The notes beneath the pieces are model-generated. The model made no database searches. It worked only from the letters and a program-made list of their open reading frames with translations, and was not told the DNA's origin. Below, piece by piece: positions 1 to 12,747 of a stretch of 64,000 bases of DNA (position 1 is its first letter; each line of letters opens with the position of its first letter). This DNA comes from Malachius bipustulatus. Lineage: Eukaryota; Arthropoda; Insecta; Coleoptera; Melyridae. The stretch covers positions 93,554,186 through 93,618,185 of the forward strand of contig OU342630.1 of NCBI GenBank assembly GCA_910589415.1, in the 5' to 3' direction. The position numbers and the translations under genes are program-made.

Positions 1-1038
1 AACAAACTGAGAAGTTGAAAGATTTGGAACCTGGACATCCGAAATGTAAAGCCTAACCGTTGATATTTACGAGTTCATCTCTGTTATTGGTGCTCATCAT
101 GATGGCTTTTAATTCTAGTTCTAATAAATGATAAACAACCATCTAACATCTAACAAACATAATATACTTAGTTAAATTCAATAACCTCAACAATAACAAT
201 GAATTTACCGCAGTTACATTATAAAACGCCCTCATCCCTCATATATCATCAATGATTTTATAGGCAAGTTTATACCAAGTTACAATAATTGCGTAGATAA
301 CTTTTTGAGTAAATATTTTTCCCTTAACATTGTTGCTTAGCAGTAGGTACCTACTGCCAATATGTACATCGAGCCAATATCTTTTTATACTAATCTTACT
401 TAATACGTAACATGTTAATACTTGATAAAAACTAGCAGGAAAGAAAAGACGGATATATCATAGAAGAGGTCATTTTTTAGAGTCTTTATCAGCGGCCAGC
501 CAGTTATAAAAGACGGACAACTAGTTGGAGCTGCGTAGCTCGAAACCGGAAGTTGATCGGAGAAGGACTCACAGCATCTCCGAGCGCTGATTGGAGCCCT
601 GTTCCCTCTCCTATCTACCCGTTGAGATGAGCCGGTAGGTAACAGTCCTCACCTAGTCGGATGAGTTGAATCCGCGGGGCACGTGTATACCCGTCCCGTT
701 TCAGGAGGCGCCGGCAAGCAGCGCGATGAAAGCAGATTCAGACATTAAATTGACAAGTTCCGAAATCCAAATTACTTAAGTCGAACGACTACGTCTTATG
801 TACTTACACAGTTAAGCGAGGAATATTTTTTAAGACACCATCAACATTTCTTACCCTTTACTTAGAAGGATATGCGTGAACTTTAATCATTTTTTATACC
901 GAATTTTGTATTACATATTATTATGTGCCCTGATCTACCGCGATAAATGTGCTTCTGCAAAAGTTATTGTGGATCTGCGTGCCAAATCGTAAGCGCTGAC
1001 TTTAAAAGATATAAAATTTTTAATATGTTGTATGTAAC
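1..1038. other. no recognised gene
   Basis: AT-rich DNA in which I see no gene. A GC-richer patch at about 520-730, with words such as GAGCGCTGATTGG and CCGCGGGGCACGTG, stands out from its surroundings. It could be an untranslated exon or promoter, but no splice site or open frame decides it. Confidence 0.5.
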
Positions 1039-1264
1039 CTATACCTCACGGCCAAAATAACATGCAATAACTGACATTGCTTACTAAAAAACCAATTGCG
1101 GAAAAGCGGCAAACAGAAACTTATACATTTGGAGGAACATTTTCACAGACGAAGAAGCGTCCAACAGAAATGTTCATCCCAACGTAAGTTTCTCTTCGCC
1201 GCTTATCTGCAATTGCTTTTTAGTAATGCCAGTTACTACACGTTCTTTAGGCCATGCCGTATAA
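1039..1264. mobile_element. palindromic MITE, copy A
   Basis: The left end (CTATACCTCACGGCC...) is the reverse complement of the right end (...GGCCATGCCGTATAATA), and the similarity continues inward through a GCGGCAAACAGAAACTTA core, so the unit folds into a long imperfect hairpin. A related copy lies at 4892-5121. It has no coding capacity; the 71-codon frame from 1096 is part of the hairpin. The superfamily is not determined. Confidence 0.75.
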
Positions 1265-3719
1265 TATGTATAAGTATAACAATTTTCTCTGACAATACTA
1301 ATAATAACTAATCCCAGAAAGTGCAATAATTAAGGAGATCTAGGTACCTATATAAATAGCACTACCAATTTAGTACTGTACCATTAAGAGCGTAGTATTT
1401 CCGAATTAGCAGCTATCCGCTAATGCAGATAACTGCAACGCAGTTCACAGAAATGCGGAGATGGAGATCGCAAATCAGATTAATGAAAATGGTCTTCGGG
1501 GTTCAAGTCTAGGACCCAATAACTGTAACCGCGGCAGAGCCATATATCGCCATTAAAGCGCAATGAGAACGGTCCGGCGAACAACAATGCGCAACAAGAT
1601 CAAGTGCCAATGTCCAGCTACGATCGCCGCAAAATTAAATCAGGCTTATCGGTACGGTCGTGGTCGAGGCAAATCCGGCGGTATTTGCGGCAGGTAATCA
1701 ACCGGCCCTAGGCCACGACACAAAGACATTGCGTGTTATCGGCGGGGTGCAAGCGAACGCTGCTGGGCACATTACAGAACCTTGATCCTGATCTAGAGCC
1801 ATAGGCGGACCGGAGTCCACCACATTCCGACTGCGCCACTAGCATATGCATTAGCGGATTACAGTATATTTCACACATCACAGGTCGAACCTCCCGATGG
1901 CAGCTTCCCCCATTCGACTGATACACGACCATGCAAACTTCTCCCCATTGCCTATATTCCATTTTATGCGAGTGCGAGGTTCATAAGTTCTCCATCTAAG
2001 TGGGAGCGTTTTAAAACACTCACGAAATATAAACCTAGATGTGCTTTATCCTTCAATCTAAAGGGACCAGTTTCCCGCAAAGGTATTATACTACATAGGA
2101 AAGGCGGCGAACTGCAGTAATCTTTGGATAGGTTCGGCAGATATGTACTTAAATTCGTGAAGGTAAATTGGATTAACAGAAGTGCGATTCCAGCAAAGTT
2201 CTTCAATGCTCTCGGGATGGAATCAAATATGTAACTTTTTTTCCCTCAAAAACTAAAAAACATTTCACGGAAATGTTTTAAAAATTACTTTTAAATTTGA
2301 GGAAAGTAATTTAAATTCCTAGTAAATTCCACTATTGGAAAAATTCTTGTCGGCCACTTTAAAAATTACACCGATGCGAACTTTACATGGAAACTATTTA
2401 GCAGCTTCCATTTATCTGGATATCACTGGATATTACCAAAACATGAATACTCGTGTCATCCTTAATTACTTGCAAACCGGGTTAATACTGATAATTATTT
2501 ATTACATTTTAATTGAGACTAGCAATACTTGACTTTCTAATTTAAAATTCATATTCCTTTCGCAGATTTCACATTCATATAGGTATAGGCGTGCGGAACT
2601 GATTGCTAAATGTCCTCCTTTTGTCAACATTTTGTTGAAGTCTTGAAAATGGGGGACGTACCGGTTCTTATACACACTGTTGCATATGAACGGGAACATA
2701 GGGAAAAACAATACAGTGAATAATTATTAAGGTTCCAAGTCACTCTGGTTTAAAAGCTGATAGCTTCCGAGGAAACTGTACAGCAGCCTAAGAAACTTGG
2801 TAGTTTTCAAGGGAACTGCATTTTTGGAAGGATGTCAATTATTGTCAAAGAATTGTTTAAATATTCTTTACACGCGTGTTCCCTATGTTACCTTTTCTAT
2901 GCAACACGGTGTATATCCAGACTGCAAAGTTGTAAGTGAGCCATAGGGTTCATACATGCAAATTCAGTTTTGTGGGAGTAGTAGATCTCCAGGTTTAGAT
3001 TGAGAGAAAATTGACAATGACGATTTCTATTTAACAAGCCTATTTTCAGTTAAAACGTTTCACTACTAATGCAGAAACATCACCCAAAAGAAAACTTTTC
3101 AGATTTTGTTTACTATTATCTTAAGATACAATTCACTATCGAAATGTAGGTACAGGTACAATAATTATCCAACAGGAAAATAGCATCACATCCCAATTAA
3201 ATGCATTAAATGTGTAGGTAGTTGCCTATTAGGTATATTTGAAAAAATTAATTTTTTTTATTGCATTTGTATCAACTTACTCAAAATTAGAAGTAGCTAA
3301 ATTAAGTACATATTAGCCATTTCCAGAAGTTGTTTCAAAAGAATTTTATTCTAAAGATATGCCTGGAGATAATACTTGCACAAAACTGAATTTACATGTT
3401 AAATTCCTACGACCCACTTACAAGTTTCAACCATGTTCGGGTGTGCACCGTTTGCCTTAGTATAATCACTTGGCCCCAGATAAAATCTCTGAAGTCGAAG
3501 TTTACAACTCCAGTGAGAAGAGTATGAAATATTGGACCTTGAATATTAAATCTATCTTCACAAAAAAATTAAATGCAACTTGATTGCCTTTACAGAAGGC
3601 AATTAGAGTCTAGCCCATCGTTAAATTACCGACCCGTATGTTAGCAATTTTTGGCTTATGTTGACCTTGAAAACCCAGAGCCTGTGCTCGTTTCATGTAC
3701 ATAATGATCCTTCAAATAG
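1265..3719. other. no recognised gene; CpG-rich patch
   Basis: No gene is recognised. At about 1430-1960 base composition shifts to roughly half G+C with many CpG dinucleotides, against an AT-rich background. An 84-codon minus-strand frame at 1708-1962 lies in this patch but resembles no family I know. The remainder, 1965-3719, is AT-rich with no clear repeats. Confidence 0.45.
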
Positions 3720-4080
3720 CCTTACAGAAAGTATTCCGGCGCGGACAAATCGGGTAACCTATATTGGGCGCCATGGTTTTTTCGGTCATAGTCAACATTT
3801 CGTTTAAAATGGAGCTTGCATTTGCGATTTTAAAAATTCTGTGCGACCCTTACGAATACCTTCGAAAAACAATCCTCAATCACTGCTTTGCTGTGACGTC
3901 CCACCATACGGTTATTTTTGACCCAGGTAGTGGTGTTTTATGAATTATTATTCGCCAATTTTCACAATAGCGATAGTTTTGTTTGTTTACGGCACGATCG
4001 AGACAGAAATGTCATGATGATGTCAGAAATGACGCCATGCCTCCTCACTCATCATGATTATGCTCCGAAAATTTGCAATT
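3720..4080 (-). pseudogene. mariner-family transposase remnant
   Basis: Minus-strand translation, broken by stops and frameshifts, gives segments typical of the middle of insect mariner-type transposases: a piece like MSEEAWRHF near 4020, then NYRYCENW, then IHKTPLPGSKITVWWDV near 3890-3960. These match the family pattern in which a 'YVNKQNYRYW' motif is followed by 'IHE-PLHS-KVTVW'. The conserved VW is kept; the following residues are lost. No terminal repeats were found. This is an old, inactive copy. Confidence 0.6.
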
Positions 4081-4891
4081 TGGATGTTAGGTTGACGATG
4101 GTGACACAATAAAAATACCAGGCGCCTTCCCAATTCTGCAGGCTCTAAGCGTTGCGTTATCTGTCCTGCAGCTTATACAGGTCCAGCAAATCCAGCACAA
4201 TAATTAGTCGGAGTAATCGACGGGAAATGCCTAATTACGTTGATTACTTTTAGTCAGGGAGTTTTGGTAGGGCTAATTCTTTCAGATCAGACTGTATTTT
4301 GGTCATAGAAAACCACTGTACGTCAGCGCACTAGGTGTTGGGACATACAGGGGCACGAATTCATATTTTTCCTAAAGAACTAGGTACCGGAACATTCACT
4401 GTTTATAACAAAAACTGCCAATGCAATAATTCACAATACTATACCTACATATAATACACGACAATGAACATTGTAAGACATAACAACCATTCATGCTAAT
4501 TTTCCAAGAAAGACTTGTCTGTCGGGGGTCGGGAAGCAATAATAATAATTGTTTTTATATCTGTTAATGTTAATTTGTCTTATAGCAGGTATTGTTAGAC
4601 TATGAAACCACTTAGTATTATTGTCAATCATTTCATTGACAGTTTTTGCCGTAAAATAATTAATTTGACGGGATTTTTCAATTTTTTTTTTTCGAAACCT
4701 TTGAAAGCGTTTACCTGTCGTATTATGTCCCAGAACCTGGCGTGCTGACTGTCCAGTGGCTTTCTATGGCTAAAATACAATCTGATCGGAAAGTATCAGC
4801 CTTTCCAAAACTCTTGCACTTTTTTGGCGATAACTTTTGGAAAATTTCATCTACATACCCATACTTATTTTGGGAGGTGTCACAACATCTT
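4081..4891. other. no recognised gene
   Basis: AT-rich, non-coding as far as can be seen. The 61-codon frame at 4742-4927 shows no family motif. Confidence 0.5.
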
Positions 4892-5121
4892 CTATACCTA
4901 CCTCATAGCCGAAAAATCGTGCAGTAGGTAACTGACAATACTTAAAAAGCAATTTCTGAGAAACGACAAGCAGAAACTTACGTGTGGAGGAACATTTCTG
5001 TTTGCCAATTATCCATCAGTGAAAATTTTCCCCCAAACGTAAGTTTCTGCTTGCCGCTTCTCCAAAATTGCTTTCTTAGTAATGTCAGTTACTGCACGTT
5101 ATTTCGGCCATGAGGTATAGG
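4892..5121. mobile_element. palindromic MITE, copy B
   Basis: Second copy of the hairpin family at 1039-1264. The arms read CTATACCTACCTCATAGCC on the left and GGCCATGAGGTATAG on the right, and inside them AGCAGAAACTTACG occurs on the left with CGTAAGTTTCTGCTTG on the right. The two copies lie 3.6 kb apart and differ by many substitutions, so the insertions are not recent. Confidence 0.75.
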
Positions 5122-5304
5122 TCAATAATTTACCTCTTGATCGACTTGTGCAACGCCATCCAGAAAGCATAGTCGTTCTTGCCTCAAGTCGTCTTAACAA
5201 TGTTCCGTATTGCTTCCAAAAACAATTATTGAGTAATTATAATTTTTGCAATTTCTGCGCAATCTTGCAGTGTGTATATCAAGTGAATAATAGAATTATT
5301 ATTA

Positions 5305-6890
5305 TACAGGGTGTATCTAAATAACACCGAAAAAATTTAAGAGCTGATTCTTTGGTCAAAAATAAACAAAAAATTTCGTATAAACGTGTGTCTAGAAATG
5401 CACCCTTTTTGAGATACAGGGTGTCAAAATTTTTATTTTATGATTATTTTACCAGTTTTTTGAAGATATTTGGGGAACCGTTTGAGATAATAATAATAAT
5501 AATAATAATATGAATTTATTACTCAACAGTTACAAACCAATTACAGAGTAATACAACCTACTAATACCCCTTACAATTATTCAGAACACGATAACATTCC
5601 CTCCTCCATTGCTTTTCTAAATTGTCGCACATTCAATCCAAATATGTCTAATTGGTGACCTATCTTATTATATGTTTTTAACATATTGTTAATGGGAGAG
5701 TACATACAGTAGTTTGTAGTTGCATTTCTACAAATAAACATATCGCATAGTCGCGTATTTGCTTGTGGCACTCTAAAACTAATTATTGACAGGAGATAAC
5801 TGGAATCTATGTAATTATTAAGTAGCTTAAATAGAAAGAGCAAGAGCAACCTATCTCTTCGAGATCTCATTAAAACACAATTGTAGTGACTATACAATTC
5901 GTTCACTCTCTCATTGACATAAATTCCTGTTTCTCTGAGATATTTAATCCTTAGATATTTTCTCTGAACCTTTTCAATTGCAGTAACATATTTTTCATAA
6001 TACGGGTACCACACCACTGCACCATATTCGAGTATGCTTCTGACAAAACTATTGAACAGAGTATCCATCACACATACAGACTTGAATGCTCTGGACGTTC
6101 TTACTATAAATCCTAAAGTTTTCCTTGCCTTAGCGACAATAATATTTACATGTGTAGCAAAAGATAGGCTATCATCAAAATGTACCCCGAGATCTCGTAT
6201 TTCCTCATGCCTTCGAATCAGATTACCGTCAATTTTATAACTAAAGACAGTGAACGATTTTATTCTGTGATACGTGACAGAAACTGACGACGAGATATGA
6301 AACTCACCTTTTGTAAATGTTATATCATTGATATTTATAGCTACTTTTTTAATACTAAGTTTTTTTCATGTGTCATTATAGCGGAGATCTCAGAAATGAG
6401 CGAAGTTTTTTTTTCCTTAATTTTTCGACACTTGTCTTGAAGCATTCAGAGCGAGTTTTTCATTGTAAATGCCCGTTTTTATCGAAAATGGCTCACGTTA
6501 GCAGTTATAACCAAGAGTATCTTTTTGTATGTAGAAAACATTGACGGTTAAAAGTGTGCTTTTAAAATATCAATTTGCCCAGTGTCTTAGATATTAAGAG
6601 CAAAAAATCCCCCCAACCCTAAAAATCTCCGGCACTGGCATACTTAAAAAAGGTAGTTAGCATTAAAATAGTTGCTACTATCAATGATAAGATCTGTACA
6701 AAAGCTGAATTCTGTGTCTTATACGGTTCCCGAGACATCTTCAAAAAACTCGAAAAACAATCTTTTTCTGACACCCTTTATCTCAAAAAGGGTGCATATC
6801 CAGACACACGTTAATAGGAAATTTTTTGTTCATTTTTTATCAAAGAATCCTCCCCTAAATTTTTTCGGTGTTATTTTGATACACCCTGTA
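5305..6890. mobile_element. foldback element with ACAGGGTG ends, split by a retrotransposon
   Basis: The left end TACAGGGTGTATCTAAATAA pairs with the right end TTATTTTGATACACCCTGTA. Complementarity continues for about 185 bases on the left (5305-5487), until a (TAA)n run starts. The right arm is longer because its partner has been displaced by the inserted retrotransposon fragment at about 5488-6360. A second ACAGGGTG word inside the left arm (near 5414) pairs with an AACACCC-type word near 6770. It encodes no transposase of its own. Confidence 0.75.
5488..6360 (-). pseudogene. 5'-truncated non-LTR retrotransposon, reverse transcriptase C-terminal part
   Basis: Read on the minus strand, a continuous frame runs from about 6350 to a stop at 5577. 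It contains the post-catalytic region of Jockey/I/CR1-like reverse transcriptases: DLGVHFDDSLSF, then KARKTLGFIVRTSR, then LFNSFVRSILEYGAVVWYP and IEKVQRKYLRI. The catalytic motifs lie upstream and are absent, as expected of 5' truncation. The 3' end is a (TAA)n microsatellite (plus-strand 5488-5512), a tail type seen in I-like elements. It sits inside the foldback at 5305-6890. Confidence 0.8.
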
Positions 6891-6906
6891 GATGTTAAAT
6901 AATTTA

Positions 6907-7395
6907 GTCACGTTTTTATAATTATATATTTATTTTATTTATTCATTTATTTATTTATTTATTTAATCAGTATAAAATTACATATGTATTTCAAGGAAAA
7001 AAACACACGTAATTCCCACAGAGGTATAACGATACCTGTTTGTAGGAACTGATATAGGGGTATTACATATCTATGAAAACAAGAAATAGAAAAAAAAAAT
7101 CAAAACCCACAAACCAACAAAAAACATAAACAAAATCAAAAAAATACATACAATAGAATGCATAATATAAAAAAATCATCCCCAAAACAAAGATATAACA
7201 AAAAATATCATTTGACATCATTTCCGACATTATACTGCATCTAGAAGCGAAAACATTGAAAACTGTATTCCCAGTTACATATTTTCCAGAATCCAAGATT
7301 TGATTTTACGCTTGATGTACTTTCTACTTGATCTTTCATTAATTATCTTGTATTCATTTGGCAACTTATTAAATATCTTTACATATTTTTCTATA
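6907..7395 (-). pseudogene. non-LTR retrotransposon 3' end
   Basis: The minus strand from about 7390 to a stop at 7275-7277 reads YVKIFNKLPNEYKIINERS followed by a KIKSWILENM end. This matches the 'yN-LP...lK-wLl' C-terminus of Jockey/CR1-type reverse transcriptases. Then come a short 3' UTR and a (TAAA)n-type tail (plus strand about 6920-6965). Everything upstream is missing. It directly abuts the foldback ending at 6890, so it may have used the foldback edge as target. Confidence 0.65.
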
Positions 7396-8140
7396 TATTT
7401 CTATATTTTTTTATATTTTTGCACGTCTCTATACTTTGTAGCTGTCAAAATATTACAGAGAAATATCTAAAAAACTAAAAAACAACTAAAAAACAAAGCG
7501 ATCACAACTTTCGACATCATGGTGACTTAGGCGCCATCTACTACATCAAAATTAAAAAATAATTATAAAATTAAATTTTATCAGAATATAGATCTCAGGG
7601 TCACATGTCTAAAGGGTTATCTGATCTGTGCACACTCTAATTTATATGCTTTTAATGGGCACTCCGGAGAAAGTGAATTTGTTACGGCAGGTTGGATTCG
7701 ACGGTAAAGCTTATCAAGTGTGCAAACTGCTCAATTGCAAACTCGTTAATCCTGCAGACTTTGCCAGACGTAGCGCCGGTGAGTCTTGAACAAGGTCAGC
7801 AAGAAAATATGAAATAAATGGAGATTGACAAGTGACATTTTGATTAATTTATTTTTGATTTACTTAACGCGTTAATTTAAAAAGTTGTAGGTACTGTCAA
7901 ATAAATTATTAGAGAAAATAGGTTTTTTCTTAAAATTAAGAGACTGTTATTATACTATAACACTATTCTGTATTTTGTATAATTTGTTACTATATACGTA
8001 GATATATTTACATTGATATGAGTAAAAAAATGTTTACCTGCTAAAATTACTACTTGAATCTGTTTTCGAGGCTATTGGAGTCGTGTAAACGTATATTATG
8101 GCCGGCTTGACTTAGACACCAATATTTTCCAGCCACACAT
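7396..8140. other. no recognised gene
   Basis: AT-rich DNA with no open frame or repeat that I can support. Confidence 0.5.
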
Positions 8141-8330
8141 ATACAGGGTGAGTCGCTGATATTAGAAAGCTCGATTACACCTATGCCGCTAAAGCTATCG
8201 AAATGAACAAAAAAGCGCTGCAAACGGGAGACTAAAGTGCAGTTTGTAAAATTATTTTCATGTATACAGGCCGGCCCAATATCGCTGTAAGGGATGCAAC
8301 TTTCTTATTTGAAACAGGACACCCTGTATA
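8141..8330. mobile_element. short ACAGGGTG-ended MITE
   Basis: About 190 bases bounded by ATACAGGGTG and ACCCTGTAT. Only the ends are clearly complementary. Non-coding. Confidence 0.55.
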
Positions 8331-8404
8331 TTATGATATTTCACAATATCGATCTGTGAAAAGGACCGCTCGCCCAGTCGTCCAGTCAGTTATCAGTGAA
8401 CACG

Positions 8405-8536
8405 ATGAGTGGAAGCGTCGCTTATGCGCAAGTAACTACTGATGATGTCTATCGCAGTTGTGGACGAAACGTTCGGAACAAGTCTCCATGGACCACAAAA
8501 AAACAGCCTGGAAACAATTCTCACTTCAGTTGACGC
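8405..8536 (+). other. possible small coding exon
   Basis: A 43-codon frame starts at 8405 (MSGSVAYAQV...) and stops at 8534-8536. It lies just after TCAGT words resembling an arthropod initiator and in a GC-richer patch. I recognise no family and cannot define splice sites with confidence. It may be a first exon or a chance frame. Confidence 0.15.
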
Positions 8537-10652
8537 CCAGTCGTGAAAGACAGACTTCAACTCATTCAACTTCACTCGTTACTCCTATACGATATCTCTA
8601 TTTTATATTTCAGTCAGAGATATACTTATTAGGCAGCGTAGTTTTCAGAAATCTAGTAATAATTATTTGTGCAACGGTACCCTTGTCAACAACAAAGAAC
8701 CATAGTTTTCCATGTTATGCAGGCTGCAATGTGACTCCGTTAACGACGCTAGAATTTAAAATACAAATCCCTGCTCCCTGCTCTAAAAAGAAAGGAGACA
8801 AGAACTCTAAACGTAAACGTAATGTATACTATCTCGAGTAGGAGCTGAAATATAAAAGAGTCACGTAACCGAGTGGTTTTTCTGCAAGCCTGTTGCAGTA
8901 TATCAATGTATCTCGTCGGCGGTTTTCATCGAATGGCGGTCACGGCCCGTAATACCCTGGGCGGCCATTATTTAATCTTGTGGTCGCCCAAGAGTTCAGT
9001 TGCCAACATATGGTCCATTGTTGCTCTCCACAATGCTGCCCGCTTCTGTATTTACACGAGAGTAGCCCCTAATCTCTGCCCAGAATTACACTAGCCACTC
9101 AGCACGCCAAGGAGACAGCCAGTCATTCAGCAAACTCATTATAAATACAGCTCTGAATTTCACATACGTCATGTCTGCACTCCATGCTGGCTGGCTTGCT
9201 GGTTTGGGACTTTGCCAAATTAGCCGCAGAAGTCTAGAAGCACTGAATGGAGTCAGTTTATCTTCTCATTACAATTTTGAAAGAGTTATTTCATACTGCG
9301 GAAATAACTAAACTAAAAAAATAACAGATCTACTTTTGCAGAAAGTATAAATTTTTTGGTAAAATATTTTCACGCGGGAGCACACAACCTAACCTGAATG
9401 TTTGACTGACTGAACTAACACTCTTGTAACAAGATACAGTAAATTTATATCTACAGATGCAAAAACCTTTTTTTTTGACCAAAACCTATTATCGCTTTCG
9501 AATTGAAACAAAATTAAATCAGTAGACATAACCGAGTCCGAGTAGATTTTAAATTCTATTCTGCAAAACAGCATCTGGCAGATTTAATTTAAATTTTCCA
9601 TAAGTGGAAAGTTTTCATAACTAGAGAAGCTCAAGTTTTCTATTCTTGGAATGCATCTTATTATTATTCTCTGAATTAGCGGAAGAATCACGTAACTTTT
9701 GCCCACAAGACGAACTAGTTTCAAAGTATTTAAGTGTAGAAATGGAAATGAACGATAACTGCCAGTAACTATAGCCCAAATTCAAAATAAAAAATTCTTG
9801 CTTATAAACTTGAACAAACTCAGAATGAAGATATTAAATTAGGCCGCGGAATAAATTCGGTAAGGGAGGAAATGTAATTCAATTATTAATTTCAATTGAT
9901 TTAGTTAGTTTTGTTTAGGACGATTGAAATTCATTTTATTACTTGTGGACTTTTGAAGATCCGTTCTCCTTTGAAACGCTCTGCAATATAAGCTTAGTGA
10001 AGGGCACTTATTTGAAGTAATAATTATTATCAAATGTTAGAAATCACTGATACAATGAAGAAAATTAATTTAGAGAGATAAGAAATCGAAATATAGGCAA
10101 GTACCTAATGTAGCTTACAGTTTTCCACAGACAGTTGGTTATACCAAAATGGCCACGCTTTAGTAATCATCAGTAACAAATTTATTACACAGTTAAATAC
10201 AGTTATAGGTTAAGTACCTGTCCTATATGGTAGTCGAAAGCACTTACGTGTTAGGTACTATGTAGGTACTTATCTTTCGACTTTGAAAGATTTTATCAAG
10301 TATAATATTTTAGTAATTTTTTTTTTACTTTGAAGGCATCTAACTAATAAGTAGGTAAATGTTTTAGGAAATTTGTCTAAAAAAAATATTCTTATGGTCA
10401 GATTTACCAAGAGGCTGAATTTGACAGTATTGCTATTATTGTTTACCTATTTCTAATTTAAAAGTAAAAGTGACCGTAGCAGTCCCCATTATAAGATAAG
10501 AAAATTATACGGTTGGGATTTAATTTTGCTGTATTCTCCTTGAAAGTCAGATCTAGGTACCAAGAGGGTAAAAATTGGGTTTCACATTTGGCTATTTAGC
10601 CATGTTGTCTTATGCCTATTTATAACTTCGAAGTTATATTAACCATAGAGTC
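8537..10652. other. no recognised gene
   Basis: Frames at 8458-8841 and 8873-9094 show no family motif and no clear splice boundaries. AT-rich, with no clear structured repeats. Confidence 0.45.
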
Positions 10653-11054
10653 TACAGGGTGTTACAAAAAAGGAGGTCAAGCTCTTGGCCACAGATTGCT
10701 GGGCCAAAAATAATGACACTTTCCTTATGCCATTTTTCACATAGGCGTCCCATTTTCAAGATACAGGGTGTCAAACTTCAAATAAAAATTTTTTTTTATC
10801 AATAACTCCGTTATTTTTTAAGATACTCACTTGAAAATTTGCATAGCCTTCTTTCTTATGCAGACACACATTTTTAGGAAAAAAATTAAAGAAAATCCAA
10901 GCGCGAGCGCACGAAAGGGGGTTTATGGCAGACCTTGGCCCCCCAACATTTTTCTGCGTACGCCTATGGCTCTGATGTATGGTTTTTTTGATTGAGCGTT
11001 TATTTGTTTTACTATCCTCACTCTTGTTGAAACATGTTGATATATCTCGTAAAC

Positions 11055-11089
<35 letters not shown>

Positions 11090-12747
11090 TTTATTTCCTT
11101 ATTATAAATACATATTATTGTATTTTTTGTGGAAAATAATAAATTGTAAAATTAGTTATAAAGTTATAAAATTATGAAATTATGAAATAAAGTTATGAAA
11201 TTATAAATCCAAAGAATTGTTCAAATATTCATTTAAGCTATAGTAGCATTTTTGTAATAAAATATTTTTAATTTCTTTTGAAAATTTTTTTAAATTATAT
11301 TTTTTGTAATTATTTGGTAAATGATTATAAATTTTGGCACATATGTATTCAGAAGATAATTCATAATGAGTGGTATTATGTTTATTTAAAATAATTGTAT
11401 TAAAATTTCTGGTATTAGAATTGAAAAAAGTGAACAAATTTTTATTTTTATGTACAAAACAGAGACATTCGTATATAAATAGACTTGGAAATGATAAAAT
11501 TTTTAAATTTTTAAATAATTTTTTACAAGATGTCATGCGATTAACATTGCCTAGTATTCTTATGCAATTTTTTTGAATTTTGAAAATAATTAACCAATCA
11601 AAAGAATTCCCCCAATGTATTATTCCGTATTTTAAAATAGAATAAAAATTTGAATAATACACTGTTTTTAAAATTCCTAATTTTAATCCTTTATTCTTTA
11701 AAAATCGAAGTTGGAAGCAAACTTTGCACAGTTTTTTTGATATTGTATTAATATGTAATTTCCAATTAAGAGTTCTATCTAAATTGAAACCTAATAATTT
11801 TAAAGATTCTACGTTTTCAATATTGAATTTATTATTTAATTGAATTGTATTTTTATTTCTATTATTATTTGAAAAATGAATTAATTTTGTCTTTTGAAAA
11901 TTAACTTTAATCCTATTCAACTCACACCAAGTAAATAATTTTTCCAAGATTTCATTTACTTTAAAATTAATATCAATATTATCGTTAGATCTAATTGAAA
12001 TTACAAGAAAAGTATCATCAGCATAAAGTAAAGTTGGAATATTTAAAAAAGCAGGTAAATCATTAATATAACATAAGAATAAGAGTGGTCCTAAGATGGA
12101 ACCTTGAGGAACACCAGATTTAATTTTTTTCCAATCAGAAAATGTCTTGTTGTTTTCAAAATCATTTATTATTATTCTTTGCTCTCTGTTAATCAAATAT
12201 GATTCCAACCAATTTAATGCTGTACCTCTAATACCCATATGTTCTAGTTTTAATAAAAGAATTTCCAAATTTACACTGTCAAAAGCTTTATGAAATTCAC
12301 AAGAGATTCCAACTATTGTATAATTATCATCTAATTTTGAATAAAAATTAGGCCTAAATCAAAATGATATAAGAGTGAGGATAGTAAAACAAATAAACGC
12401 TCAATCAAAAAAAACATACATCAGAGCCATAGGCGTACGCAGAAAAATGTTGCGGGGCCAAGGTCTACCATAAACCCCCTTTCGTGCGCTCGCGCTTGGA
12501 TTTTCTTTGATTTTTTTTCCTAAAAATGTGTGTCTGCATAAGAAAGAAGGCTATGCAAATTTTCAAGTGAGTATCTTAAAAAATATCGGAATTATTGATA
12601 AAAAACTTTTTTTTTATTTAAAGTTTGACACCCTGTATCTTGAAAATGGGACGCCTATGTGAAAAATGGCATAAGGAAAGTGTCATTATTTTTGGCCCAG
12701 CAATCTGTGGCCAAGAGCTTGACCTCCTTTTTTGTAACACCCTGTAT
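10653..12747. mobile_element. long foldback element with nested retrotransposon
   Basis: The left arm (10653-about 11028) begins TACAGGGTGTTACAAAAAAG. The right arm (about 12367-12747) is its reverse complement, ending CACCCTGTA. The arms are close to 380 bases and highly similar over nearly their whole length, including the TTGGCCACAGATTGCTGGGC segment. The flanking TA on both sides fits a two-base target duplication but does not prove it. The interior is a retrotransposon fragment. A solo arm of the same family lies at 15655-15890. Confidence 0.85.
11055..12355 (-). pseudogene. 5'-truncated non-LTR retrotransposon with reverse transcriptase domain
   Basis: A minus-strand frame is open from about 12350 to the stop at 11201. 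It includes YSKLDDNYTIVGISCEFHKA and AFDSVN (motif A region), SGVPQGSILGPLLFLCYIND (motif B), LLYADDTFLV (motif C with the YADD box), then LLGFNLDRTLNWK and YSILKYGIIHWG. Family members usually have Asp in motif A where this copy has Glu (CEFHKAFD); if that is the catalytic position the copy is probably inactive. The endonuclease and ORF1 are missing. The 3' tail is (TAA)n at plus-strand 11057-11088. It lies between the arms of the foldback. Confidence 0.88.

Noticed and set aside
8458..9094. 127- and 73-codon frames as genes
   Set aside because: No motif, no consistent splice signals, codons not distinctive.
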